This document shows, piece by piece, positions 37,087 to 45,551 of a stretch of DNA of 48,924 nt (position 1 is its first letter; every line of letters begins with the position of its first letter). The position numbers and the translations under genes were made by a program. Location: contig JAHEMZ010000016.1 in the NCBI GenBank assembly GCA_024643385.1, positions 1-48,924 of the forward strand, given 5' to 3'. The notes below the pieces were generated by a model that had not been told where the DNA came from, searched no databases, and saw only the letters and a program-made list of their open reading frames with translations. Source of the stretch: Flavobacteriaceae bacterium (GTDB lineage Bacteria; Bacteroidota; Bacteroidia; Flavobacteriales; Flavobacteriaceae).

Positions 37087-37113
37087 GAGTTCTCCCCTTC
37101 AAAATTTCATTTC

Positions 37114-38217
37114 ATGATTTCAGAAAATGAATTGCTGCATGTGATGGCATTGCAGCGAGTACCTAACCTTGGGGATACTTCAGCAAAAAAATTAATACTG
37201 GCGGTGGGCTCTGCGGAAGGTGTCTTTAAAGAAAAGAGGGAGCAACTTAGTAAGATCGAAGGAATTCAGGCCTTTCGACTTCGAGATCTAAAGTTGGACC
37301 AATATCTATCGGAAGCTGCATTTGAATTGCGTTTAGCAGAAAATAACCAATGGGAATACCGTTATTTCTTGGATAAAAATTATCCCGAACAATTGAAACA
37401 TTGTTGGGATGGCCCCATTCTATATTTTCAGAAAGGGAATATCGATCTTCAAGGAAAGTTGATCCTGAGTATTGTCGGAACCCGAAAAGCCACTCCTTAT
37501 GGAATTATGTTTTGCGAACGATTACTCGAATCCCTTCAATTCTTGAATCCCGTTATCGTTTCGGGATTTGCCTATGGAATTGACATCACAGCGCAAAGAA
37601 AGGCCATGGAATTGGGACTACAAACCATTGGTTGTTTAGCCCATGGGTTAAATCAAATTTATCCCAAGATCCACAGTAGATTCGTTCCCGAACTTTTGAC
37701 AAATGGGGGACTTATTTCAGAATTTTGGAGTGATGACCTATTTGATCGAAAGAATTTTTTGAAACGAAATCGTATCATCGCCGGACTATCGGATGCGACG
37801 ATAGTGATAGAATCTGCGGAAAAGGGAGGAAGTCTGGTTACTGCGGATATAGCCAATTCCTATAATCGGGAGGTCTTCGCCGTGCCCGGGAGAAGTAGTG
37901 ATCCTCTTAGTTACGGATGTAACTATCTTATCAAAACGCAACAGGCGCATATGCTTACGGGCGTCGAGGACCTGATCTATGTCATGGGCTGGCAGTTGAA
38001 CCCTAAAAAACCCAAACAAACACAACTTTTTGTGGAACTTACCGATGAGGAAAAAATAGTTGAGGCATATTTGAAAGAAAAGGAAAAGGAAGCGTTGGAC
38101 CCTATTTCCATTTCATGCGGACTTCCTACTTTTAAAGTCGCTTCGATATTACTAAATCTGGAACTAAAAGGGATCGTTCGCCCTTTGCCGGGAAAAATGT
38201 TTCAATGGATTCAGTAA
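37114..38217 (+). CDS. dprA: DNA-processing protein DprA
   Basis: A 367-residue Rossmann-like protein that binds incoming single-stranded DNA during natural transformation and loads RecA. An N-terminal helix-hairpin-helix/SAM-like region (about 1-75) precedes the DprA domain with GTRKATPYG, VSGFAYGIDITAQRKA and AVPGRSSDPLSYGCNYLI, and a winged-helix DML1-like C-terminus follows. Start ATG 37114 lies 28 bases after a -7 element. The 3' end overlaps trpS by seven bases. recA lies about 4 kb away, but no other competence genes are in the window. Confidence 0.95.
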   Translation: MISENELLHVMALQRVPNLGDTSAKKLILAVGSAEGVFKEKREQLSKIEGIQAFRLRDLKLDQYLSEAAFELRLAENNQWEYRYFLDKNYPEQLKHCWDGPILYFQKGNIDLQGKLILSIVGTRKATPYGIMFCERLLESLQFLNPVIVSGFAYGIDITAQRKAMELGLQTIGCLAHGLNQIYPKIHSRFVPELLTNGGLISEFWSDDLFDRKNFLKRNRIIAGLSDATIVIESAEKGGSLVTADIANSYNREVFAVPGRSSDPLSYGCNYLIKTQQAHMLTGVEDLIYVMGWQLNPKKPKQTQLFVELTDEEKIVEAYLKEKEKEALDPISISCGLPTFKVASILLNLELKGIVRPLPGKMFQWIQ

Positions 38218-39182
38218 CCGAGTCTTTGTCGTACCCTCGCCAATACTCCGTTCGCCACCTTGGACGCTTTTTTCGCTCCTAAATTAAGTGCTTCATCGAC
38301 CTCATGTAAGTTTTCCATATAGTGGTGATAACGGTTTCGCGCTGCATCGAATTGGGTGAAGATAATCTCAAAGAGGGCTTGCTTGGCATGGCCATAGCCA
38401 TAATTCCCACCCAAGTAATTACGCCTCATCTGTGCTATCTGCTCAGGGGTGGCAAGTAGTTTATATAATGCAAAGACATTACATGTATCAGGGTCCTTAG
38501 GGGCTTCCAGTGGCGTGCTGTCTGTTTGTATCCCCATAATTTGCTTTCTGAGCTGTTTCTCGGGAAGAAAGATGTTGATGATATTATCTTTCGACTTACT
38601 CATTTTTTCACCATCGGTTCCGGGAATCAGCATCGTGTCTTCCTGCACTTTGGCATCGGGGAGCACAAACACCTCTTCTCCCATTTTTGCGTGAAATCGC
38701 GCAGCGACATCCCTTGTCATTTCCAAATGCTGCAATTGATCTTTTCCAACCGGCACAATTTCGGCATCGTACAATAGAATATCTGCCGCCATTAACATTG
38801 GATAGCTGAATAATCCTGCGTTCACATCTTCCAGTCGATCCGCCTTATCTTTAAAACTATGCGCCAATGTTAGACGTTGATACGGAAAGAAACAACTTAA
38901 GTACCATGCAAGTTCCGTCACTTGAGGGATATCACTCTGACGATAAAAAACCGTCTTTTCAATGTCCAGCCCAAAGGCCAACCAAGTAGCTGCTGTACTG
39001 TAAGTATTATTTTTTAAGGTTTGAGCATCTTTGATCTGTGTCAAGGAATGTAAGTCGGCAATAAATAAAAAGGAGTCGTTTTCAGGGCGGTTTGCCATTT
39101 CAATGGCGGGTAGAATCGCTCCAAGAATATTACCTAAATGGGGGGTGCCAGTACTCTGAATTCCTGTTAAAATGCGGGACAT
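38211..39182 (-). CDS. trpS: Tryptophan--tRNA ligase
   Basis: A 323-residue class I aminoacyl-tRNA synthetase charging tRNA-Trp. The HIGH-like motif is PHLGN in GIQSTGTPHLGNILGA (residues ~8-23), and the KMSKS loop is EKMSKSKDN near residue 197. Length is normal for bacterial TrpRS. Start ATG 39182 lies about 10 bases after the expected transcription start. It is divergent from plsC and convergent with dprA. Confidence 0.97.
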   Translation of the reverse strand: MSRILTGIQSTGTPHLGNILGAILPAIEMANRPENDSFLFIADLHSLTQIKDAQTLKNNTYSTAATWLAFGLDIEKTVFYRQSDIPQVTELAWYLSCFFPYQRLTLAHSFKDKADRLEDVNAGLFSYPMLMAADILLYDAEIVPVGKDQLQHLEMTRDVAARFHAKMGEEVFVLPDAKVQEDTMLIPGTDGEKMSKSKDNIINIFLPEKQLRKQIMGIQTDSTPLEAPKDPDTCNVFALYKLLATPEQIAQMRRNYLGGNYGYGHAKQALFEIIFTQFDAARNRYHHYMENLHEVDEALNLGAKKASKVANGVLARVRQRLGY

Positions 39183-39198
39183 AACAACTTGTTTTTGG

Positions 39199-39206
39199 CA
39201 AAGGTA
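39199..39206 (-). promoter_or_regulatory. -7 promoter element for trpS
   Basis: On the minus strand it reads TACCTTTG. The leader is about 10 bases, which is very short. Confidence 0.5.
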
Positions 39207-39239
39207 ATTTTTTTGAAGTATTTGCTGGTTTCAAATACG

Positions 39240-39247
39240 TATTTTTG
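39240..39247 (+). promoter_or_regulatory. -7 promoter element for plsC (possibly leaderless)
   Basis: TATTTTTG lies seven bases before ATG 39254, so the transcript probably begins at or near the start codon. It sits within a TTTCAAA (39229-39235) / TTTGAAA (39244-39250) inverted repeat, whose centre includes the palindrome AAATACGTATTT. Confidence 0.5.
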
Positions 39248-39253
39248 AAATAC

Positions 39254-39988
39254 ATGAAGTTTCTTAGAACAATTTTTATCATACTTTATCGGATCTGGTT
39301 TTACATTCTGGTCACGGTTCCTATTTTACTTCTTTTCCCCATTTTATTGATAAGCATCTCAAGGGATAGCTGGTATCCTTTCTTTTTTAGGATCGCTCGA
39401 ATTTGGGCCAAATTTATTTTATCCGGAATGGGATTCTATACGGTGGTGGTCCGAAATGTTACCTATGAAGAAAAGAAGAGTTACATGTTTGTGGCAAATC
39501 ATACTTCCATGATCGATATTATGTTAATGCTTTATGTCACAAAAAACCCCTTTGTTTTTGTTGGGAAAAAGGAATTGGCTAAAATCCCACTATTCGGATT
39601 CTTCTACAAACGAACTTGTATATTAGTGGACAGAGACAATCCCAAGAGTAGAAGGGAGGTTTTTACGCGGGCACAGGAAAAATTGAACAAAGGGCTAAGT
39701 GTTTGTATCTTTCCGGAAGGCGGTGTTCCCGATGAGTCCGTTCTCCTGGATGAATTTAAAGATGGAGCTTTTCGATTGGCGATAGAACATCAAATTTCAA
39801 TTGCACCCATGACATTTCATGACAATAAAAACCGTTTCCCTTATTCCTTCTACAAAGGAGGCCCCGGTAAAATGCGAGTAACTATTCATCCCGTATTTCC
39901 TACCATTGACCTCCATATGGATGACCGGCGGAATTTAAAAAACAGAACCCGAGAGGTAATCCTTCAGGAATTGCGATCTAAGACATAA
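39254..39988 (+). CDS. plsC: 1-acyl-sn-glycerol-3-phosphate acyltransferase
   Basis: A 244-residue inner-membrane enzyme that acylates lysophosphatidate to phosphatidate in phospholipid synthesis. Two N-terminal hydrophobic segments (about 5-35) precede the acyltransferase domain: catalytic NHTSMID (HxxxxD) near residue 80 and FPEGGVPDES (substrate-binding FPEG) near 150. Start ATG 39254 is preferred over TTG 39245, which lies inside the promoter element. A strong bidirectional terminator follows immediately. Confidence 0.93.
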   Translation: MKFLRTIFIILYRIWFYILVTVPILLLFPILLISISRDSWYPFFFRIARIWAKFILSGMGFYTVVVRNVTYEEKKSYMFVANHTSMIDIMLMLYVTKNPFVFVGKKELAKIPLFGFFYKRTCILVDRDNPKSRREVFTRAQEKLNKGLSVCIFPEGGVPDESVLLDEFKDGAFRLAIEHQISIAPMTFHDNKNRFPYSFYKGGPGKMRVTIHPVFPTIDLHMDDRRNLKNRTREVILQELRSKT

Positions 39989-39990
39989 AA

Positions 39991-40020
39991 AAAACCGTTC
40001 TATGGCGAAAGAACGGTTTT
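39991..40020 (+). terminator. Bidirectional terminator between plsC and the sigma-factor partner gene
   Basis: AAAACCGTTCT (39991-40001) and AGAACGGTTTT (40010-40020) form an 11-pair stem with an eight-base loop. A T-run lies on the plus-strand side and an A-run (T-run on the minus strand) on the other, so it can end plsC and the convergent gene. Confidence 0.88.
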
Positions 40021-40067
40021 TAATTTATTGCTCGGTATAACCTAACCTAACCAACTAAAAAACTAAT

Positions 40068-41594
40068 CTAAAATTTAAAACTTAATCCACTGTATATCCC
40101 AAAATAATAAGGTTTAAAGTCCACGGAAGTGTCTGTATAAGGGTTAAGTTGATATTTGAACATAGGTTCAACGTTAAACCTTAATTTACTGCTTAACTTA
40201 TAGTCAAATCCCAATCCTACGTTGGTTGAGAAGCTTAAACTATTGAGGTTATTGGCCTCTCCCAACACACTTCTGAAACTACCGTCATTAACAGAAATTT
40301 CACTGCTGTTTAAGAAGAGCGTACTAAATCCACCGATCATATTAATACCGAATCGGTTATCTAAAAGTACATATTTAGCTTCCAATGGAACCTCGAAATA
40401 ACTAATGCTTTGTCTTATTTCGGCGTTCTCTGAAGTAGATTTTAAATTCAGCGCACCGTAAGGATTGTTCGGATCATTAGAGTTGTTAGGGATGGTTCCT
40501 TTATCAAAGGCACTGATAACATTCCGGCCGGGATTTGAATAATCTACTGTCTTTAGCGCAAAAGACGCAGGTCCGGAAGCAATTTCAATTCCGCCAGTGG
40601 CATAGCCAACATTTACATTGTTAACTCCTGTGCGCACTGAAAAACGATCATTTATGTTATAAGCGACTTGTACCCCGTAGCTAAAATTGACTTCTCCATT
40701 CTGACTGTTATCCGAAAAAGCCGGATCGATGGAAGAACCACCATTTAAGCTGCTGTAGTAAACTGGTCCTACATTGGGTGTAACTTCCCAGGAGTGCGTT
40801 TTTTCTTCCTTAACGTCAGTGATCGCCTCTTTTTTATCCTCCTCGATTGCGTCAAAAATAGATTTCTTATGGGAAGGGTTTTCCACTTCATTTTTTAGTT
40901 CTGACGGCTCTTCATCAGCCACCCCTGTTTCTGTCTCGGAAATAATTTCTATATCCTTCATCTGCTGCTTGGCGGGGTTCTCTTCTTTGGTAATCTTAGC
41001 GGCGGTAATGGCCCCTTTAGCAACTCCTGCCGGATCATCTGAATCTTCTCCGGGAAGCGACGTTTTTTTATCATTAAGCCTGTTCTCTTTGTTCTGCGTT
41101 GTAGCAATTTCGGAGGTTGAAAGCGCTTTTTTATTCTTTGGAGCTTTCAACAGAGGGTTTGTTTGTTTATTACTTTCAGGGGTATTGGAAGAGTGATCAA
41201 CCTTATTGCCATCGTTCCCGTTGGTTTCAGAAACCATATTGTTTTTACTCTCTTGATCTGACAGATCTTTTTCAGCATTGACAAACCTTGTCTTGTCATC
41301 ATTCAATTCTATTGCCGGGTCTTTTGACAGATTATTATCGTCAGTTGTCACAGAAGAATCTTCAACAACCGCATCTTGAGTAGAACTCGAATTAAATAAA
41401 CCATTGCCTATGGTCAGTAATAAAGCCAAAACAGCAGCAACACCGCCAAGTTTCCACCAAAGCGGGATCACTTTTCGGTCGTTCTCCTTCTTCAATTGAG
41501 CTTCAATTTTAGTCCAAACCTCCGGAGAAGGAGTGGCTTCAAATTGACCTAACTGGTCTTGGAACAACTGATCTATGTTTCTCTTTTTACTCAT
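40068..41594 (-). CDS. Putative dual-membrane-spanning anti-sigma factor (beta-barrel C-terminus)
   Basis: A 508-residue protein with an unusual order: a charged cytoplasmic N-terminus (1-43, with FEATPSPEVWTKIEAQL), one membrane helix (about 44-67, IPLWWKLGGVAAVLALLL), a long polar low-complexity linker (about 68-265, rich in Asp, Glu, Lys, Ser and Asn), and an outer-membrane beta-barrel-like domain (about 266-508) ending in Phe (GIYSGLSFKF), a BAM recognition feature. It lacks a cleavable signal peptide. It starts 22 bases after the ECF sigma gene in the same direction. The design fits an anti-sigma factor that spans both membranes and senses envelope state. The barrel assignment rests on sequence pattern only. 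Confidence 0.75.
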   Translation of the reverse strand: MSKKRNIDQLFQDQLGQFEATPSPEVWTKIEAQLKKENDRKVIPLWWKLGGVAAVLALLLTIGNGLFNSSSTQDAVVEDSSVTTDDNNLSKDPAIELNDDKTRFVNAEKDLSDQESKNNMVSETNGNDGNKVDHSSNTPESNKQTNPLLKAPKNKKALSTSEIATTQNKENRLNDKKTSLPGEDSDDPAGVAKGAITAAKITKEENPAKQQMKDIEIISETETGVADEEPSELKNEVENPSHKKSIFDAIEEDKKEAITDVKEEKTHSWEVTPNVGPVYYSSLNGGSSIDPAFSDNSQNGEVNFSYGVQVAYNINDRFSVRTGVNNVNVGYATGGIEIASGPASFALKTVDYSNPGRNVISAFDKGTIPNNSNDPNNPYGALNLKSTSENAEIRQSISYFEVPLEAKYVLLDNRFGINMIGGFSTLFLNSSEISVNDGSFRSVLGEANNLNSLSFSTNVGLGFDYKLSSKLRFNVEPMFKYQLNPYTDTSVDFKPYYFGIYSGLSFKF

Positions 41595-41616
41595 TTTATT
41601 TTTTCAGGTCAGATCA

Positions 41617-42147
41617 TTACTGATCTTGATGCCTGAAGTTTTCAATTTTTGTTTTTAATATCATTCTGGCTCGAGCCAAGTTAGATTTAGAGGTTCCGTC
41701 ACTAATTCCTAACATATCGGCAATGTCCTTATGAGAATACCCATCTAAAACGTATAGGTTAAACACTAAACGATATCGATCAGGCAACTCCTGAATAATC
41801 TTCAGCAAATAGTCCAAAGGAATCGATTCATTTTCCACTTCAACGGATGGCTCTTCAATTTGCTCCTCGTTAGGAATGTCGAAAATTCGTTTCTTTCGAT
41901 ATTTTTGAAGGACCGTGTTTACAGTGATCCGTTTCATCCATCCTTCAAAAGAACCTTTTCCTTCGTACTGCTCTATTCGGCTAAAAATGGTGATAAAGGC
42001 ATCTTGTAGGCTATCCTCCGCTTCTGTGCGATTTGGAGAATATTTAAGGCAAATCCCAAACAATATGGTTGCATATTGTTGGTAAAGCGCTGCCTGTGCT
42101 TTTCCATCCTTCTTTTTACACCTTGTTATGAGCTCGTCTAAAGTCAA
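41617..42147 (-). CDS. ECF-type RNA polymerase sigma factor
   Basis: A 176-residue sigma-70-family factor. Region 2 (about 15-85) has YQQYATILFGICLKYSPNRTEAEDSLQDAF and GSFEGWMKRITVNTVLQKYRKKR (both in part), which melt and recognise the -10 region; region 4 (about 115-170) has LPDRYRLVFNLYVLDGYSHKDIADMLGISDGTSKSNLARAR, a helix-turn-helix for the -35 region. There is no region 1.1 or 3, so it is an ECF factor. Its stop is followed by the beta-barrel partner gene after 22 bases. An AGATCA-TTAC-TGATCT palindrome (41611-41626) covers that junction. Confidence 0.95.
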   Translation of the reverse strand: MTLDELITRCKKKDGKAQAALYQQYATILFGICLKYSPNRTEAEDSLQDAFITIFSRIEQYEGKGSFEGWMKRITVNTVLQKYRKKRIFDIPNEEQIEEPSVEVENESIPLDYLLKIIQELPDRYRLVFNLYVLDGYSHKDIADMLGISDGTSKSNLARARMILKTKIENFRHQDQ

Positions 42148-42253
42148 ATAGGACTGTGTTAATCTACTGAATATGAGTAGGCAACCTCTCGACTTTGAAC
42201 TTTACTTCCATAAGATACCTTTGATGGTTATAGGTTGCGTGAGGTTATAAATT

Positions 42254-43261
42254 TTAAGAAGAAACCGAAATTATGGCTTCTTTGATTTTTTGTTCAAGTT
42301 CCTCCATGAGCTCGGGATTATCAAGAAGTAATGATTTAACAGCATCTCTTCCTTGCCCAAGCTTGGTGTCATCATAACTGAACCAAGAACCACTTTTTTT
42401 AATGATCTCGTAATCAACACCAAGGTCGATTATTTCTCCCACTTTTGAAATTCCTTCGCCATACATGATGTCAAATTCGGCTGTTTTAAAAGGGGGGGCC
42501 ACTTTGTTTTTGACCACTTTAACCCGGGTTTTATTCCCTACCGCTTCACTGGCATTGTCTTTAATTTGAGTCGATCTCCTGATATCCAGTCGGATGGATG
42601 CATAAAATTTAAGGGCGTTTCCTCCGGTTGTTGTTTCCGGATTTCCGAACATAACCCCTATTTTTTCTCGTAACTGATTGATAAATATGACCGTACAATG
42701 TGTCTTGCTGATCGATCCGGTCAGTTTTCTAAGTGCTTGAGACATTAAGCGAGCATGTAGCCCCATTTTACTATCCCCCATTTCACCTTCAATTTCACTT
42801 TTGGGCGTCAAAGCAGCGACAGAGTCAATGACAATGATATCGATAGCGCCACTGCGAATAAGGTTATCGGCAATCTCCAACGCCTGTTCACCATTATCCG
42901 GCTGTGAAATGATCAGGTTTTCTATATCAACCCCTAATTTTTGAGCATAATTTCGATCGAAGGCATGCTCGGCATCAATGAAGGCGGCAATCCCTCCTTT
43001 TTTTTGAGCTTCTGCCATGGCGTGCAGCGTGAGTGTAGTCTTTCCTGAAGATTCCGGGCCATAAATTTCGATAACCCTTCCCTTGGGATATCCGCCTACT
43101 CCTAAGGCAAGATCCAACCCTAACGATCCCGTCGGGATCACTTCCACTTCCTGTACGGCAGCATCTCCCATTTTCATTACAGTTCCTTTTCCGTACGTCT
43201 TATCCAGCTTGTCCAAGGTTAATTTTAGCGCCTTCAGCTTGGCATCTTTCTCATTGCTCAT
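42254..43261 (-). CDS. recA: Recombinase RecA
   Basis: A 335-residue strand-exchange protein. The Walker A loop GPESSGKTT is near residue 69, Walker [11 protein letters not shown] near 140, and DNA loop 2 ([15 protein letters not shown]) near 205. Length is normal. A candidate promoter lies at 43295-43325. It stands just upstream, in the same direction, of the ECF sigma gene, with a 106-base gap that has no clear terminator. Confidence 0.98.
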   Translation of the reverse strand: MSNEKDAKLKALKLTLDKLDKTYGKGTVMKMGDAAVQEVEVIPTGSLGLDLALGVGGYPKGRVIEIYGPESSGKTTLTLHAMAEAQKKGGIAAFIDAEHAFDRNYAQKLGVDIENLIISQPDNGEQALEIADNLIRSGAIDIIVIDSVAALTPKSEIEGEMGDSKMGLHARLMSQALRKLTGSISKTHCTVIFINQLREKIGVMFGNPETTTGGNALKFYASIRLDIRRSTQIKDNASEAVGNKTRVKVVKNKVAPPFKTAEFDIMYGEGISKVGEIIDLGVDYEIIKKSGSWFSYDDTKLGQGRDAVKSLLLDNPELMEELEQKIKEAIISVSS

Positions 43262-43294
43262 AGATATAAATTTATTGATTTTTTAATGAATAGG

Positions 43295-43325
43295 CTAAGT
43301 TACTATTTCTTTGGTTTCACGACAA
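43295..43325 (-). promoter_or_regulatory. Candidate recA promoter
   Basis: On the minus strand TTG (43323-43325), a 20-base spacer and TAACTTAG (43295-43302), which is TAnnTTTG with one mismatch. The leader would be about 28 bases. No obvious LexA box is seen. Confidence 0.4.
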
Positions 43326-43407
43326 TATTAAATGATTTCATCCCCTTATATTTTGTTAACAATAGGTGCGAATTCTTAAATGGCAGGTGTTTAGATGATT
43401 TTACTAT

Positions 43408-43710
43408 TTATTGTTCAAAGTGATACTCTCGTTCTACTTTGCAGACCCGGACTGTGTACTTTTCGTACCATTTTGTTCTCCCCAGCAGCTGTGCCTTTTG
43501 ATGGTCTACTTGCGATTTCCATCTGGCAATCGCTTCCGTACTCTCCCAGTAGCTGATCGTAATTCCTATCTCCCCTCGGGCATGGTCCATTCCCAGGTAT
43601 CCCGGATCTTCAGCCGCCAATCGCTCCATAAGTTGAGCAGTTTCTGCATATCCTTCCAGTAGTTCAGTTTGCTGATTCGTGAAAATAACGGCGTAATAGG
43701 GTGTTTTCAT
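43408..43710 (-). CDS. Antibiotic-biosynthesis-monooxygenase (ABM) fold protein
   Basis: A 100-residue dimeric alpha-beta barrel protein. YYAVIFTNQQTEL and the later ISYWESTEAIARWKSQVDHQKAQLLGR (in part) with the conserved W-x-S/W-K-x-x-x-x-H pattern identify the ABM/YqjZ-like group. Such small proteins act as cofactor-independent monooxygenases or heme degraders, but the substrate is unknown. Its start overlaps the isoaspartyl peptidase stop by four bases (ATGA), so they are cotranscribed. Confidence 0.85.
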   Translation of the reverse strand: MKTPYYAVIFTNQQTELLEGYAETAQLMERLAAEDPGYLGMDHARGEIGITISYWESTEAIARWKSQVDHQKAQLLGRTKWYEKYTVRVCKVEREYHFEQ

Positions 43711-44777
43711 TCTTTGTATATTCCAATATATAGTTCTCCGTCAGCATTCATATGGGCTCGATACATTCCTTCCGTATTAAACTCCATCGAGACATTCCCT
43801 TGTCGATCGATGGCTACAATACCCCCGTCACCACCCATAGCAGGCACCTTTTTCTGAATTACTTCTTTGGCGGCTTCCTGCAGGCTTAATCCTTTGTATT
43901 CCATTAGCGCAGATATATCATGGGCCACCACGGCGCGGATAAAAAACTCTCCCCAGCCCGTGCTCGAAACAGCACATGTAGCATTATTCGCATAGGTCCC
44001 TGCGCCAATAATAGGAGCATCTCCAATTCTATTCCAACGTTTGTTCGTCATTCCTCCGGTTGAAGTTCCTGCGGCAAGATTCCCGTTTTTGTCCAAAGCA
44101 ACGCATCCTACGGTACCAAATTTTTGATTTTTGATAAAAGGATCTGCGAACGAGGTGGATTGGCTGTGGTCGATTTTTGCCTCTTCGATTTCTTTAGCTT
44201 GCTGCAAGGACCGGAACCTTTTTTCCGTATAAAAGTAAGAGGGATCCACTAGCTCAATGCCCCTGGATTGAGCAAAATTTTCTGCTCCTTTTCCTCCCAG
44301 CATCACATGTTCGCTGTGTAGCATAACTTCTTTTGCCAGATCGATAGGATTCTTGATCTGCGTAACTCCTGCGATCGCTCCCGCGTTCAATGTTTGTCCA
44401 TCCATGATGGAGGCATCTAATTCGTTGGTTTCATCGTGTGTGAACACGGCTCCTTTTCCTGCATTAAATAAAGGGGAATCTTCTAACACATTGATGGTTT
44501 TAGTGACCGCTTCTATGGAGCTTCCTCCACTTTTTAAGATAGCATGCCCCACTTTTATCGCCTCCTCCAATTTTGCTTTGAAGGCAGCTTCCAGTGAATC
44601 GGTCATGTCTTGTTTTAAAATAGTCCCTGCTCCACCATGAATAACAATTCCAAAATTTGGGGCAGTATCGGTCCTATTCATTTCTCCCGAAAATATACTT
44701 TTTTGATCGTTTGTAGGGGAGTTCTTACACCCAAAAACGATAAAAATAAGGGTGAAAACTGTTAAAATTTGATGCAT
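43707..44777 (-). CDS. Isoaspartyl peptidase/L-asparaginase, lipoprotein
   Basis: A 356-residue N-terminal-nucleophile hydrolase that removes isoaspartyl dipeptides or asparagine. IHGGAGTI near residue 47 begins the family domain, and autocleavage should occur before the catalytic threonine T222 in GTVGCVALD, leaving the beta subunit with STGGMTNKRWNRIGDAPIIGAGTYA. ATG 44777 is preferred over the ATG at 44843 because it gives a clean lipoprotein signal peptide with Cys near residue 16 (FGCKN). The protein should therefore be in the periplasm or on the membrane. Confidence 0.92.
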   Translation of the reverse strand: MHQILTVFTLIFIVFGCKNSPTNDQKSIFSGEMNRTDTAPNFGIVIHGGAGTILKQDMTDSLEAAFKAKLEEAIKVGHAILKSGGSSIEAVTKTINVLEDSPLFNAGKGAVFTHDETNELDASIMDGQTLNAGAIAGVTQIKNPIDLAKEVMLHSEHVMLGGKGAENFAQSRGIELVDPSYFYTEKRFRSLQQAKEIEEAKIDHSQSTSFADPFIKNQKFGTVGCVALDKNGNLAAGTSTGGMTNKRWNRIGDAPIIGAGTYANNATCAVSSTGWGEFFIRAVVAHDISALMEYKGLSLQEAAKEVIQKKVPAMGGDGGIVAIDRQGNVSMEFNTEGMYRAHMNADGELYIGIYKE

Positions 44778-44916
44778 TTCGAAAAAAAATAGATGCTGTT
44801 CCGAAGATAGTATAAAATCCTTGATTTCGCTGGGTTTTATCAAATTTTCAACATGGAAAATTCATACAAAAAATGTTCAAAACATCGATGAAATACATTA
44901 AAAAACCGATAAAGTG

Positions 44917-44946
44917 TTGTTTGGAATGTTTTTTTACCTATATTTG
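44917..44946 (+). promoter_or_regulatory. Promoter of the CAP-domain lipoprotein gene
   Basis: TTG (44917-44919), a 19-base spacer and TATATTTG (44939-44946) fit the Bacteroidota promoter well. The gap 44778-44981 shows no other clear feature. Confidence 0.65.
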
Positions 44947-44981
44947 ACCCACATCAAGCCCCAAATTTGATGCCCCCGAAA

Positions 44982-45485
44982 ATGAAACTACTTAAAACTA
45001 GCCTACTGGCTATGGTTATGCTACTAACTGTGGCCTGTTCAAAAGACGAAGGAACTGAAAACGTTGATCAATCTAATTTAACGATCGACCTTAACCTAGC
45101 CAATGAAACGGATTGGCAAATGGCCAATGAAATTTTACAATACGTTAATGAATACAGAGTTTCACAAGGTCTTCCACAAATAGCCCGCGATCAGCAATAC
45201 GCTTCTGCTTATGCAGTGGAACACACACAATATATGATAGATAAGAATCGAATCAGCCATGATAATTTTGGCGTTCGTTCTCAAGCCTTAAGAAATAGAG
45301 GTGCACAATCTGTGGGAGAGAATGTTGGTTTTGGTTACAATTCCGCTCAGGACCTCGTTAATGCTTGGATTAATAGCCCGGCACACAGGGATGTAATGGA
45401 AGGTAATTATACACACACCGGATTTGGTGTCATGCAAAACAATTTGGGAAGATATTATTTCACCCAAATTTTCTATAGAAAGTAA
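44982..45485 (+). CDS. CAP-domain (SCP/PR1) lipoprotein
   Basis: A 167-residue lipoprotein with signal peptide MKLLKTSLLAMVMLLTVAC, the Cys near residue 19 being the lipid site. The CAP domain (about 50-165) keeps the pattern HTQYMIDKNRISHDNF, GENVGFGYNSAQDLVNAWINSP and HTGFGVM, with the His and Glu residues that form the family's metal or lipid pocket. Bacterial CAP proteins have varied or unknown roles. ATG 44982 is chosen from three close in-frame starts (44967, 44970, 44982) because it gives a standard signal peptide. Confidence 0.85.
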   Translation: MKLLKTSLLAMVMLLTVACSKDEGTENVDQSNLTIDLNLANETDWQMANEILQYVNEYRVSQGLPQIARDQQYASAYAVEHTQYMIDKNRISHDNFGVRSQALRNRGAQSVGENVGFGYNSAQDLVNAWINSPAHRDVMEGNYTHTGFGVMQNNLGRYYFTQIFYRK

Positions 45486-45551
45486 TATACCCTGAATTTT
45501 TAGATTAACTGCTTTTGCCGTATTTTTATGCGAACACATAATTATACGGCA

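Noticed and set aside
37004..37102. A 33-residue N-terminal extension of the HU-SPOR protein
   Set aside because: It is upstream of a good promoter and contains basic, non-conserved sequence; the family begins at MELSKYI.
40774..41196. A 140-codon plus-strand frame inside the sigma-factor partner gene
   Set aside because: Its Ser/Phe-rich composition mirrors the acidic and lysine-rich linker read backwards; there is no promoter or family match.
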